From contig CAZCLD010000020.1 of the NCBI GenBank assembly GCA_964499425.1, positions 1-21,055 of the forward strand: 21,055 nucleotides of DNA, in the 5' to 3' direction. The translations under genes and the position numbers were made by a program. Source of the stretch: JAQBYK01 sp964499425 (GTDB taxonomy: Bacteria > Patescibacteriota > Gracilibacteria > UBA1369 > LOWO2-01-FULL-3). Shown here one piece after another: positions 1-7,515 of this stretch; the first letter of the stretch is position 1, and each line of letters starts with the position of its first letter. The notes under the pieces were generated by a model, which did not search any database, was not told the origin of the DNA, and worked only from the letters and a program-made list of their open reading frames with translations.

Positions 1-1214
1 AGTTTGAGAGTCTTATTTAAGAATGTAAATGATAAAGGAATTTTCATCGCTTCCAGTGCTTCCTTTGAAAATTCCTTACCCTCCGGCTTCTCACCTGATT
101 CTTCTCCTTGAACTTCACCAAGTTCCACAGCATCAGGTTGCTTCAGTGCCTTTGCCTCCTCCGGAGTCACTTTTTTCCATTCCTTTCCATCGTAGTACAT
201 TCCCGCTGGCGCATCATAATTTGTACCATCAGGATTTTGAAATGAATCGATAGGTTTTTTCAGTTTCTCTACTGGCTTCGACATTTCAAGAGGCGCCCTT
301 TCACCATCGACTGGTTCAGCTTCAGCATCAACAAGGGTTTGATCTTGCTCCTCTCCAACTCCAGGTGTATAACCTGGCTCACCCTCTTCCGCCACCCCCT
401 TGGCTTCCGCCTCAACTGGTACAGCCTCAGTACCAGCTCCTCCAGGTTTCTCGCCAGCCTTAACCTCACCCTCACCAGCAGCACCCGCCTCAGCTGCAGG
501 CTTTGGATTCGCCTCCGCCTCCTTCTGTTCTTCAGATTTTTCCTCACCAACATATTTAGTCTCATCAGCAAATTCGACCTTTACACTCAAACCAAGCATA
601 GCTGACATCGCGTTAATAGTTTCCGGACCGACTTTTCCATCAACTCTAACCCCCAGCATCCCCTGCAAAGGCTTAATTTTGTCTTCAGGAAACCCAGCAG
701 CAGCTAAATTCTTATTTATTTTGTCACATTCCCCACTTTTCTTTCGATAAGTTGTAAGACTAATAGACTTAACAATAGCACCTTTAGGTTTTCCTGTTTT
801 GTCATATAAAGGCTCCAAAGTTTGATAAATATCAACTACATCTTTGCGCTCGTTAAACTTGGCCAGAGCCTCATTTGTCTTTGCCCAAACCGCTTTCAGC
901 TTATCCGCAGCCTTTTTTCCAACCGCATCTATTTTCCCCTTCCATGTATCAACTAATTTTCCTAGTTTTCCCCTAATCGTTTCCTTGTGTTTTTCAGCCA
1001 CCGGAGACGCCTTTATTTTCCCCTCAATAGCATCAAACTTCGCATTTACCTCAGTTTCATCAACAATATCATCAGGTTTGTCCTTTTTTTCAGGTTTCTC
1101 CTTCGCAATCTCAGCCTGAATCTGTTTTTCCTTAGCTGAAGCCGCACCTCCAAGCCTTTCTCTTGAGAAGAATAATAATCGAGATTCACCTGTATTTTCA
1201 GGGTTTATAGTCAT
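1..1214 (-). CDS. Low-complexity protein with peptidoglycan-binding-like motif (partial, runs off window)
   Basis: An open frame of 404 codons on the minus strand starts at ATG 1214-1212 and reaches the window edge without a stop, so the C-terminus is missing. The start overlaps the stop of the upstream 104-residue gene as ATGA, so translation is probably coupled. No signal peptide or membrane segment is visible at the N-terminus. Residues about 30-125 are Lys/Glu/Asp-rich and probably helical. Residues about 166-207 resemble a PG_binding_1 repeat: a leucine-rich helix followed by VDGKVGPETINAM. Residues about 225-300 form a Glu/Ala/Pro/Gly-rich linker, and after it comes a short ordered-looking stretch with DAPAGMYYDGKEW. 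The frame is supported by sensible, hydrophilic protein sequence throughout; the plus-strand frames opposite it are shadows. The overall function is unknown, and a role at the cell wall is only an inference from the motif. Confidence 0.72.
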   Translation of the reverse strand, partial: MTINPENTGESRLLFFSRERLGGAASAKEKQIQAEIAKEKPEKKDKPDDIVDETEVNAKFDAIEGKIKASPVAEKHKETIRGKLGKLVDTWKGKIDAVGKKAADKLKAVWAKTNEALAKFNERKDVVDIYQTLEPLYDKTGKPKGAIVKSISLTTYRKKSGECDKINKNLAAAGFPEDKIKPLQGMLGVRVDGKVGPETINAMSAMLGLSVKVEFADETKYVGEEKSEEQKEAEANPKPAAEAGAAGEGEVKAGEKPGGAGTEAVPVEAEAKGVAEEGEPGYTPGVGEEQDQTLVDAEAEPVDGERAPLEMSKPVEKLKKPIDSFQNPDGTNYDAPAGMYYDGKEWKKVTPEEAKALKQPDAVELGEVQGEESGEKPEGKEFSKEALEAMKIPLSFTFLNKTLK

Positions 1215-1525
1215 AATTCCTCAATTTCCTTAAGAAGTTTCTCACTCTCGATATCCTCCTCAATCTCTTCCTTTTTGATGGATTTTTTCTCCTCATCCTT
1301 AAAAAGCTGCTCTCCACTCTCCATATAATCCTCATTTATCTGCCCTTTTTTGGCTTTTTCTTCAATTTTGACATCAGAAACAGCTTGAGCCTCCTGTTGC
1401 AAAATCTCTAAAAGAGCCTTTTGCTCTTTTTCAGTGATAAACTCAAGCATAGTGAGATACAAAGCTTTTTTCTGCTTACTCATACCCCCACTCGCCTCAA
1501 TGAGTTTTTTTATTTCTTTTTTCAT
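1211..1525 (-). CDS. Hypothetical small charged helical protein (104 aa)
   Basis: Not recognised. The protein is 104 residues, very rich in Lys and Glu, with heptad-like leucines and isoleucines, so it is probably all helical or a coiled coil. Residues about 1-45 look like a folded helical hairpin containing a KALYLTMLEF stretch. Residues about 55-104 are almost entirely charged and end in KLLKEIEEL. The stop overlaps the start of the downstream peptidoglycan-binding-like gene by 4 bp (ATGA), so the two are likely co-translated and may act together. A -10 box lies 19 nt upstream of the ATG, which leaves only a short leader with no clear Shine-Dalgarno. No membrane segment, signal peptide or catalytic motif is visible. 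Confidence 0.65.
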   Translation of the reverse strand: MKKEIKKLIEASGGMSKQKKALYLTMLEFITEKEQKALLEILQQEAQAVSDVKIEEKAKKGQINEDYMESGEQLFKDEEKKSIKKEEIEEDIESEKLLKEIEEL

Positions 1526-1544
1526 GACATAATTCGATCAGCGT

Positions 1545-1573
1545 ATTATACCACAAAACAGCCTCTACGTCTA
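1545..1573 (-). promoter_or_regulatory. Promoter for the leftward gene pair
   Basis: Read on the minus strand there is a perfect TATAAT (plus positions 1550-1545), preceded after a 17-bp spacer by TAGACG (1573-1568; 4 of 6 matches to TTGACA). Transcription would begin roughly 12 nt before the ATG of the 104-residue gene. It lies back to back with the tal promoter. Confidence 0.55.
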
Positions 1574-1598
1574 CTCTCCAACCAGTGATCAAAGTCAC

Positions 1599-1627
1599 TT
1601 GCCCCAGATATACAAATCACCTATAGT
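1599..1627 (+). promoter_or_regulatory. Promoter of tal, probably giving a leaderless mRNA
   Basis: TTGCCC (1599-1604), a 17-bp spacer, then TATAGT (1622-1627). Only 6 nt separate the -10 box from ATG 1634, so the expected transcription start is at the A of the start codon or within a base of it. No Shine-Dalgarno sequence precedes the ATG. The promoter call is by consensus only. Confidence 0.5.
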
Positions 1628-1633
1628 CCAAGC

Positions 1634-2284
1634 ATGGAATTCTTCCTCGATACAGCAAATATAGAAGATATTAAGAAATATGCGACATGGGGCCTGGTCG
1701 ATGGTGTAACAACAAATCCCAGCCTTATCGCTAAAGAAGGTGTTTCTCTTGAAAAACGCATCAAAGAAATTGCAGAAGTAGTAGATGGCCCAATCAGCTC
1801 AGAGGTGATAGCTACCGATGTCAAAGGGATGGTAAAAGAAGGCAGAGAAATGGCAGATTGGCATCCAAATGTATATATAAAAGTACCAATGACACCTGAT
1901 GGCCTTCAGGCGGTACAAGAATTCAACAAAGAAGGGATAAGAAGCAATGTCACTTTAGTTTTCTCATCAAGCCAGGCCCTTCTCGCAGCAAAAGCAGGCG
2001 CTACACTAGTCAGCCCTTTTATTGGACGACTAGATGATATGTCCGAGGATGGAATGGGTTTAATCGCTGAAATCGTTGATATTTACGATAATTATGATTT
2101 TGACACAAAGGTTTTAGTCGCTTCAATAAGAGATCCAAGGCATGTCACAGACTCCGCTGTTTTAGGCGCAGATATCTGCACTATTCCACCGGCAATTTTC
2201 GACAAATTAGTAAAACATCCACTTACAGACACCGGCATCAAGCGCTTTTTAGAGGATTGGGAAAAAGTAAAAGGCAAACAGTAA
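1634..2284 (+). CDS. tal: Transaldolase (short TalC/MipB-like subfamily)
   Basis: This enzyme transfers a dihydroxyacetone unit between sugar phosphates (sedoheptulose 7-phosphate and fructose 6-phosphate) in the non-oxidative pentose phosphate pathway in the cytosol. The 216-residue length fits the small transaldolase/fructose-6-phosphate aldolase family. Visible signatures are FLDTANIEDIKK at the N-terminus, GVTTNPSLIAKEG at 24-36, and the Schiff-base lysine K83 in NVYIKVP. Two positions that separate the subfamilies point to transaldolase: Glu57 in SSEVIATD, where fructose-6-phosphate aldolases have Gln, and Phe in SPFIGRLDD, where aldolases have Tyr. It is the first gene of the sugar-phosphate block; its stop is one base before the pgi ATG. 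The start is fixed by family length and by the -10 box 6 nt upstream. Confidence 0.93.
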   Translation: MEFFLDTANIEDIKKYATWGLVDGVTTNPSLIAKEGVSLEKRIKEIAEVVDGPISSEVIATDVKGMVKEGREMADWHPNVYIKVPMTPDGLQAVQEFNKEGIRSNVTLVFSSSQALLAAKAGATLVSPFIGRLDDMSEDGMGLIAEIVDIYDNYDFDTKVLVASIRDPRHVTDSAVLGADICTIPPAIFDKLVKHPLTDTGIKRFLEDWEKVKGKQ

Positions 2285-2285
2285 A

Positions 2286-3506
2286 ATGTTAACTTTAGAT
2301 ATTTCAAACCTACATAAGATTGATCCTTCTCATGGACTCACCGAGAAGGAAGTTTCTGATGAAAACTCAAAAATTCAGGAATTTCTAGAAAAAATTGAAG
2401 CTCGCGACCAGGGATTTCATAGAATACTCGATCAATCACTAGATGAGATCAATAATTTCGCGAAAACCGCAGATTTCGAGAACATCATAGTTTGCGGTAT
2501 TGGCGGATCATCACTCGGGGCCATTTGTCTTAAACAAGCCTTAACCCACCTCTTCAAAACCCCAAAGCTCTATGTACTCGACAATATCGACCCTTCCTTA
2601 ATTTCAGAAGTCGAAGATATAATCAACTATGAGAAAACCCTCTTCATAATCATTACAAAATCCGGAGGCACAGCAGAAACACTTTCCCAATACCACTACT
2701 TCAGAAGCAAAGTTAAGGAAAAGAACCTTGATCCAAAAGACCATTTCGCATTCATAACTGATCCAGAGAAAGGATCTCTAAGAGAAATTTCAAGCGCCGA
2801 AGAAATACCAACATTCAATGTTCCACCAAACGTTGGCGGACGCTTTTCAGTGCTTACCCCAGTAGGACTACTACCTTCAAAACTAATCGACATCAATATC
2901 GACAAACTTCTCGCCGGAGCAAAAACACAGCGAGATAAATTCCTCTCAAAACAAGACAATCCAGCTTTCACCCTAGCAACCATCCAGTATTTACTCAGCC
3001 AGAAGGGTAAGAATATCAACGTGATGATGCCTTATGCACAGCGCCTAACCCGCCTAGCAGATTGGTATCGCCAATTACTTGCAGAATCCATTGGAAAGAA
3101 TCTGGAAACCGGCCTAACCCCGGTTAATGCACTGGGCGTCACCGATCAACACTCTCAACTCCAACTCTACAATGCTGGGCCCAATGACAAACTCATAATC
3201 TTCATTGAAGTCGAAGATCTCGGTAAAAAAGTCCAAATCCCCAAACATTTCGATGGGAAATTGAGTTTCAATCAACTCATAGACATAGAAAAAAGAGCAA
3301 CCGAGGACTCTCTCACAAAAAGCGATAGACCAAATATTACAATTAAGCTAGACTCCATTTCAGAAGAATCACTCGGAGAATTATTCATGTTACTAGAGGG
3401 TTCAATCGCTTTTCTAGGAGAATTTTACGGCATCAACGCCTTTGACCAACCCGGCGTAGAGCTCTCCAAAAAACTTACAAAACAGTATGTTGAAGACCTT
3501 ACCTGA
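2286..3506 (+). CDS. pgi: Glucose-6-phosphate isomerase
   Basis: Interconverts glucose 6-phosphate and fructose 6-phosphate in the cytosol, linking the oxidative and non-oxidative branches encoded around it. At 406 residues it is shorter than many bacterial enzymes (about 450-550). The family signatures are present: GIGGSSLGA near residue 73, the SIS-domain phosphate loop TKSGGTAET near 118, GGRFSVLTPVGLLP, the Glu in LLAESIGKN, the catalytic-region His in GVTDQHSQLQLY, and the C-terminal Lys region FDQPGVELSKKL. The gene starts one base after the tal stop. It ends in TGA, and the tkt start lies inside its last codons (20-bp overlap), so the three genes are almost certainly one transcript. 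Confidence 0.95.
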   Translation: MLTLDISNLHKIDPSHGLTEKEVSDENSKIQEFLEKIEARDQGFHRILDQSLDEINNFAKTADFENIIVCGIGGSSLGAICLKQALTHLFKTPKLYVLDNIDPSLISEVEDIINYEKTLFIIITKSGGTAETLSQYHYFRSKVKEKNLDPKDHFAFITDPEKGSLREISSAEEIPTFNVPPNVGGRFSVLTPVGLLPSKLIDINIDKLLAGAKTQRDKFLSKQDNPAFTLATIQYLLSQKGKNINVMMPYAQRLTRLADWYRQLLAESIGKNLETGLTPVNALGVTDQHSQLQLYNAGPNDKLIIFIEVEDLGKKVQIPKHFDGKLSFNQLIDIEKRATEDSLTKSDRPNITIKLDSISEESLGELFMLLEGSIAFLGEFYGINAFDQPGVELSKKLTKQYVEDLT

Positions 3507-5379
3507 GATAGGGAAACCACTTGAAAAGGAACACATATCCTTCCTAAAAACATTCGCAAAAGCAGCTCGTCAGTCCCTCTTAAAAATGGTCACAAATGCG
3601 CAAAGTGGACACCCTGGCGGATCACTTTCCAGTATCGATTACTTAGCGCTTCTCTACACTTTCATTATCTCTCAAACAGGCGAAAAAGTTGTAATAAGTC
3701 ACGGTCACATATCACCTGCCGTTTATAGCATCCTGGCAGAAATGGGATACATCCCAAAAGACGATGTAGTAGAAAATTTTCGAAAAGTCGGCTCAATTTA
3801 CGAAGGACATATAACACGACACGTACCCGGTATTGAATACGGCACCGGCCCCCTAGGCGTCGGCGTATCGGTAGCATCAGCCTTCGCACTAAACGATCGC
3901 AGCAAGAAATCGTTCTTCCTCGCAGGAGACGGAGAATGCCAGGAGGGTCAAGTCCATGAAATGATGGATTTCTCACAACATCACAAACTAAACAATCTGA
4001 TCGGCTTCATCGATTACAATAAAGTCCAGTTAACTGCCAGCCTCGAAGAGACAATGAATATCGATGTCATCGGTATGTTCAAAGGTGGAGGATGGACAAT
4101 TATAGAAGCAAACGCACACAATTTTGAAGATATGTGGAATGCACTCGGAGAAGCTTATCGATCCGATAAACCTGTTATCATAATCGGCCACTCAATAATG
4201 GGACAGGGTTCAGATTTTATGCAACCAGCCGGCGAACAAATCAAAGCTGACTGGCACGGCAAAGCTCCAAAACCGGAAGAAATCGAAGCAGATTTAAAAT
4301 CCCTAGAACCAAGCACCGAAGAAGCAGAAACCCTCGAAAATTTCCGCACAAACTTCGTCAAATGGACACCAGAAAAAAACAAGTACCCAGAACTACTAAG
4401 CAAAAACGAAATTGACACAGGCACTCCCCTGCTCTACGAACCAGGAGAGCCTTACGACTGTCGCGGAGCATACGGAAAGGCGCTTCTTGATCTAGCCAAA
4501 AACAATCCACAGGTGATCGCCCTCACAGCCGACCTTAAGGGGTCTGTAATGACAAAACACGTTTCTGCAGAACTTCCAGACCAATACATCGAATGCGGAA
4601 TCGCAGAACAGCACATGGTCTCAGCCGCCGGAGGGCTTTCTCTCACAGACAAAATACCCTTCGCTTCAACATTCGGAGCCTTTATAAGTAGTCGTGCCAA
4701 AGATCAGGCCAGAGTAAATGATATCAACCATACAAACGTAAAACTGGTGGCCACTCACTGTGGACTTTCCGTAGGTGAAGACGGCCCCACTCATCAAGCC
4801 ATAGACGACGCTGGGTCCTTTCTCGGATTTTACAAAACCATGGTAATTGAACCAGCCGACGCAAACCAATGCGACAGGATTATTCGCTATATCTCATCCC
4901 ACTATGGCAATTTCTACGTAAGAATGGGGCGCCACAAATTTCCAGTCATAACAAAAGAAGATGGCACAGCTTTTTACGATAAAGATTATTCATATAAATA
5001 TGGCCGCAGCGACGTGATTCGCGAAGGATCGGACATCACAATCGCAGCTACAGGTTCTATGGTGACAGAAGCGTTGAAAGCCCGCGAAATGTCAGACAAT
5101 CCATCAAGAATCGAAGTAGTTGCAGTTTCTTCCATTAAAGAATTCGACCAAACATTGACTGACTCAATCAAAAAAACTGGCAAAGTAATCACCGTAGAAG
5201 ATCACAACTCCCTTTCTGGCTTAGGAGGACAATTGGCTCGACACCTCGCAAAAGAAGGCATCCAAGTTGATTCATTCAAAATGATTGCACCCGAAGAATA
5301 CCAACTCTCTGGCAAATCCATGGAGCTTTACCGAGAAGCTGGTATAGATGCAGAAGCGATTAAACAGGCTTTTTTGTAG
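3487..5379 (+). CDS. tkt: Transketolase
   Basis: Thiamine-diphosphate enzyme that moves two-carbon units between ketose and aldose phosphates in the non-oxidative pentose phosphate pathway. At 630 residues it has all three domains in one chain, unlike the split two-gene form found in some lineages. The N-terminal ThDP domain shows AQSGHPGGSLSS near residue 38 and the metal/ThDP motif GDGECQEG near 149, followed by DYNKVQL. The pyrimidine domain shows the activating glutamate in ECGIAEQHM near 373 and the phosphate-site-like HCGLSVGEDGPTHQ. The C-terminal domain includes VEDHNSLSGLGG. The start at 3487 overlaps pgi by 20 bp. The next in-frame ATG would remove the start of the ThDP domain, so the overlap is accepted. 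Confidence 0.95.
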   Translation: MLKTLPEIGKPLEKEHISFLKTFAKAARQSLLKMVTNAQSGHPGGSLSSIDYLALLYTFIISQTGEKVVISHGHISPAVYSILAEMGYIPKDDVVENFRKVGSIYEGHITRHVPGIEYGTGPLGVGVSVASAFALNDRSKKSFFLAGDGECQEGQVHEMMDFSQHHKLNNLIGFIDYNKVQLTASLEETMNIDVIGMFKGGGWTIIEANAHNFEDMWNALGEAYRSDKPVIIIGHSIMGQGSDFMQPAGEQIKADWHGKAPKPEEIEADLKSLEPSTEEAETLENFRTNFVKWTPEKNKYPELLSKNEIDTGTPLLYEPGEPYDCRGAYGKALLDLAKNNPQVIALTADLKGSVMTKHVSAELPDQYIECGIAEQHMVSAAGGLSLTDKIPFASTFGAFISSRAKDQARVNDINHTNVKLVATHCGLSVGEDGPTHQAIDDAGSFLGFYKTMVIEPADANQCDRIIRYISSHYGNFYVRMGRHKFPVITKEDGTAFYDKDYSYKYGRSDVIREGSDITIAATGSMVTEALKAREMSDNPSRIEVVAVSSIKEFDQTLTDSIKKTGKVITVEDHNSLSGLGGQLARHLAKEGIQVDSFKMIAPEEYQLSGKSMELYREAGIDAEAIKQAFL

Positions 5380-5408
5380 TTCCCAGATATACAAGTATTT
5401 GCTACAAT
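5380..5408 (+). promoter_or_regulatory. Extended -10 promoter upstream of the LOG-like gene
   Basis: TGC-TACAAT (5400-5408) forms an extended -10. A weak TTCCCA (5380-5385) lies 17 bp upstream, directly after the tkt stop. It would start a transcript about 12 nt before ATG 5428, so the LOG-like gene and gnd may have their own promoter inside the cluster. Confidence 0.45.
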
Positions 5409-5427
5409 ACAGGCAATTAACCTCTTC

Positions 5428-6075
5428 ATGATGACCAAGAAAAAAAAATCAGTAAAACAAGAACTCAAAAAACATGATTTCAGAGTGGCAATCTTTGGAT
5501 CTGCCAGAATAAAGCCAAATGATGATGTATATAGACGCGTATATAGACTGGCAAAAGAAGTCGGAAGACATGGCTTTGATGTAGTTACAGGTGGCGGCCC
5601 AGGATTAATGGAAGCAGCAAATGCAGGCCACGAAGAGGGAGACAAAAAACACAGATCTGACAACATCGGACTAACTATCCAACTACCATGGGAAGCAGAC
5701 GCAAACAAACACCTCGAAATGAAACAGCACTTCAACAAGTTTTCAGGGCGCTTAGACACTTTCATGGCTCTATCCAATGTGGCAGTAATAGTCCCGGGAG
5801 GTATTGGCACATGTCTCGAGCTCTTTTATTGCTGGCAACTTATCCAGGTCAGACACATACACCCAATACCAGTAATTCTCATAGGAAAAATGTGGTCACA
5901 ACTAATAAGTTGGGTCAAAAAATACCCTCTAAAAGATGGCCTAATTAGTCCAAAGGATTTGGATAATATCCATATTGTCTCCAGCAATAAGAAAGCTATG
6001 GAGATAATTATGAAAACACACAGAAAATTCAAGAAGGACAAGAAAAAACATTCCAACACTCAATACATAAAATAA
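5428..6075 (+). CDS. LOG/TIGR00730-family nucleotide 5'-monophosphate phosphoribohydrolase
   Basis: The protein is a Rossmann-fold LOG (formerly 'lysine decarboxylase-like') member. Characterised relatives cleave the N-glycosidic bond of nucleoside or cytokinin-riboside 5'-monophosphates to give a free base and ribose 5-phosphate. The 215 residues contain FGSARIKPND near 24, GGGPGLMEAANAGHEEG at 55-71, and PGGIGTCLE at 123-131, the family's PGGxGTxxE motif. The N-terminus is a lysine-rich tail (KKKKSVKQ), and the C-terminus is again Lys-rich. Two adjacent ATGs (5428, 5431) are possible starts. It sits between tkt and gnd, with one base before gnd, so a supply of ribose 5-phosphate to the pentose phosphate pathway is a reasonable inference. 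Its true substrate cannot be read from sequence. Confidence 0.85.
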   Translation: MMTKKKKSVKQELKKHDFRVAIFGSARIKPNDDVYRRVYRLAKEVGRHGFDVVTGGGPGLMEAANAGHEEGDKKHRSDNIGLTIQLPWEADANKHLEMKQHFNKFSGRLDTFMALSNVAVIVPGGIGTCLELFYCWQLIQVRHIHPIPVILIGKMWSQLISWVKKYPLKDGLISPKDLDNIHIVSSNKKAMEIIMKTHRKFKKDKKKHSNTQYIK

Positions 6076-6076
6076 G

Positions 6077-7453
6077 ATGGCAAAGATAGGTTTAATCGGA
6101 TTGGCAACAATGGGAAAAAACCTTGCACGCAATATTGCCCGCAATTTTAGTATAAGTGTTTACAATCGAAGTACTGAGAAAACTGAGGAGTTTTTGGAAG
6201 AATTCAGATCAGACAATCTTACAGGAGAAAAAACACTGGAGGCTTTTGTAGAATCCCTCGAAAAACCACGCAAAATCATCTTGATGGTAAAAGCAGGTGA
6301 TCCCGTTGATGCGGTAATTGAACAACTTAAGCCATTATTAGAAGACGGAGACATCATCATTGATGGCGGGAATTCACATTACCAAGATACTAAGCGTCGC
6401 CAAGAAAGCCTCTTGAAAGAAGAAAAAACCCTAATAGGAATGGGAATAAGCGGTGGAGAAGAGGGCGCCCTAAACGGCCCCAGCATGATGCCCGGAGGAG
6501 ACAAAAAATCATATGATTCCCTAGAAGAAATCCTAATGGCAAGTAGTGCAGAGGATGGAGCCGGAGGCAAGTGCATTGCATATATTGGTGAAGGTCCATC
6601 CGGCCATTTTGTAAAAATGGTACACAACGGTATCGAGTATGGGATCATGCAATTAATCGCCGAAGCCTACGACATTCTTAAAAAAATCGGAAAACTCTCA
6701 AACAAAGAATTAGCTGAAACCTTCGCTAATTGGAATAAAGAAAACCCCTCTTACTTACTCGAAATCACAGCAAAAATTTTCGCCAAAAAAGATGAAGGAA
6801 CCGGACAAGATCTCATAGACTTAATCAGAGACAGCGCCAAACAAAAAGGCACGGGCAAGTGGACAACAGAGGCTGCTTTTGATTACGGAGTATCCACTAC
6901 CACAATAAACGCCGCAGTCGACGCCCGGATCAAATCCGGAGCTTTAAAAGATCGCCAAATGGGCAAAGAATTCCCTATCAAAACACTAGAATCAGAAACC
7001 CCTGAAAACCTCAAAGAAATAGTACATGATGCACTTCATCTTTCTACTATGTGCACATACTTCCAAGGTTTCGGTCTTCTCCAAACCACCAGCACAGAAA
7101 ACAACTGGGATCTCAACTTGTCTGAAATCGCCCGTATCTGGCGAGGAGGTTGTATCATAAGATCGGATTTCCTCGAAAAACTACAAATAGCTTACGGCCC
7201 AAACGCCCCCAAGACAGGCGAAGTAATAGACTCTTTCGGAGGGAAAGACCAAGAAAACTGGAGAAAAGTAGTCCAACTAGCCATCGCCAATGCTATCCCA
7301 GTCCCTACCCTCACCGCAACCCTCTCAAGCTACGATTCCCTAGCAGCAGAAAACCTCCCCCAAAACCTAACTCAAGCCCAAAGAGATTTCTTTGGCGCCC
7401 ACGGCTTCGAGCGCACCGACAAAGAAGGCAGCTTCCACACCGAGTGGGAATAA
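6077..7453 (+). CDS. gnd: 6-phosphogluconate dehydrogenase, decarboxylating
   Basis: Oxidises 6-phosphogluconate to ribulose 5-phosphate and CO2 with NADP+ or NAD+, the third step of the oxidative pentose phosphate branch. At 458 residues it is close to the usual 465-480 of the long (GndA) type. Visible motifs are the dinucleotide fold GLATMGKNLARN at 7-18, DGGNSHYQDTKRR, the family signature GMGISGGEEGA near 121, and the catalytic-lysine region GHFVKMVHNGIEYG near 180. GTGKWTTEAAFDYGVS and IIRSDFLEKLQIAYG follow. It starts one base after the LOG-like stop, so the two are translated from the same message. No truncation or missing motif was seen. Confidence 0.95.
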   Translation: MAKIGLIGLATMGKNLARNIARNFSISVYNRSTEKTEEFLEEFRSDNLTGEKTLEAFVESLEKPRKIILMVKAGDPVDAVIEQLKPLLEDGDIIIDGGNSHYQDTKRRQESLLKEEKTLIGMGISGGEEGALNGPSMMPGGDKKSYDSLEEILMASSAEDGAGGKCIAYIGEGPSGHFVKMVHNGIEYGIMQLIAEAYDILKKIGKLSNKELAETFANWNKENPSYLLEITAKIFAKKDEGTGQDLIDLIRDSAKQKGTGKWTTEAAFDYGVSTTTINAAVDARIKSGALKDRQMGKEFPIKTLESETPENLKEIVHDALHLSTMCTYFQGFGLLQTTSTENNWDLNLSEIARIWRGGCIIRSDFLEKLQIAYGPNAPKTGEVIDSFGGKDQENWRKVVQLAIANAIPVPTLTATLSSYDSLAAENLPQNLTQAQRDFFGAHGFERTDKEGSFHTEWE

Positions 7454-7479
7454 ATATCACGTCCTTCCTAGACGCAAAG

Positions 7480-7508
7480 TTGTAAACTACACCTGAAATT
7501 GTTATTCT
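7480..7508 (+). promoter_or_regulatory. Putative promoter of zwf, probably giving a leaderless mRNA
   Basis: TTGTAA (7480-7485), a 17-bp spacer, then TATTCT (7503-7508), with 7 nt before ATG 7516. Each box matches consensus at 4 of 6 positions, so the call rests mainly on the spacing and on similarity to the tal and serS upstream regions. Confidence 0.35.
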
Positions 7509-7515
7509 TCATCCA

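Noticed and set aside
29..1119. Several plus-strand frames at the left end, rich in Ser, Pro and Phe
   Set aside because: They are antisense shadows of the long minus-strand frame 1-1214, which reads as a coherent hydrophilic protein.
5360..5379. Possible terminator at the end of tkt (GCTTTTTT)
   Set aside because: The stem is only about four base pairs, and the T run lies inside the coding sequence before the stop.
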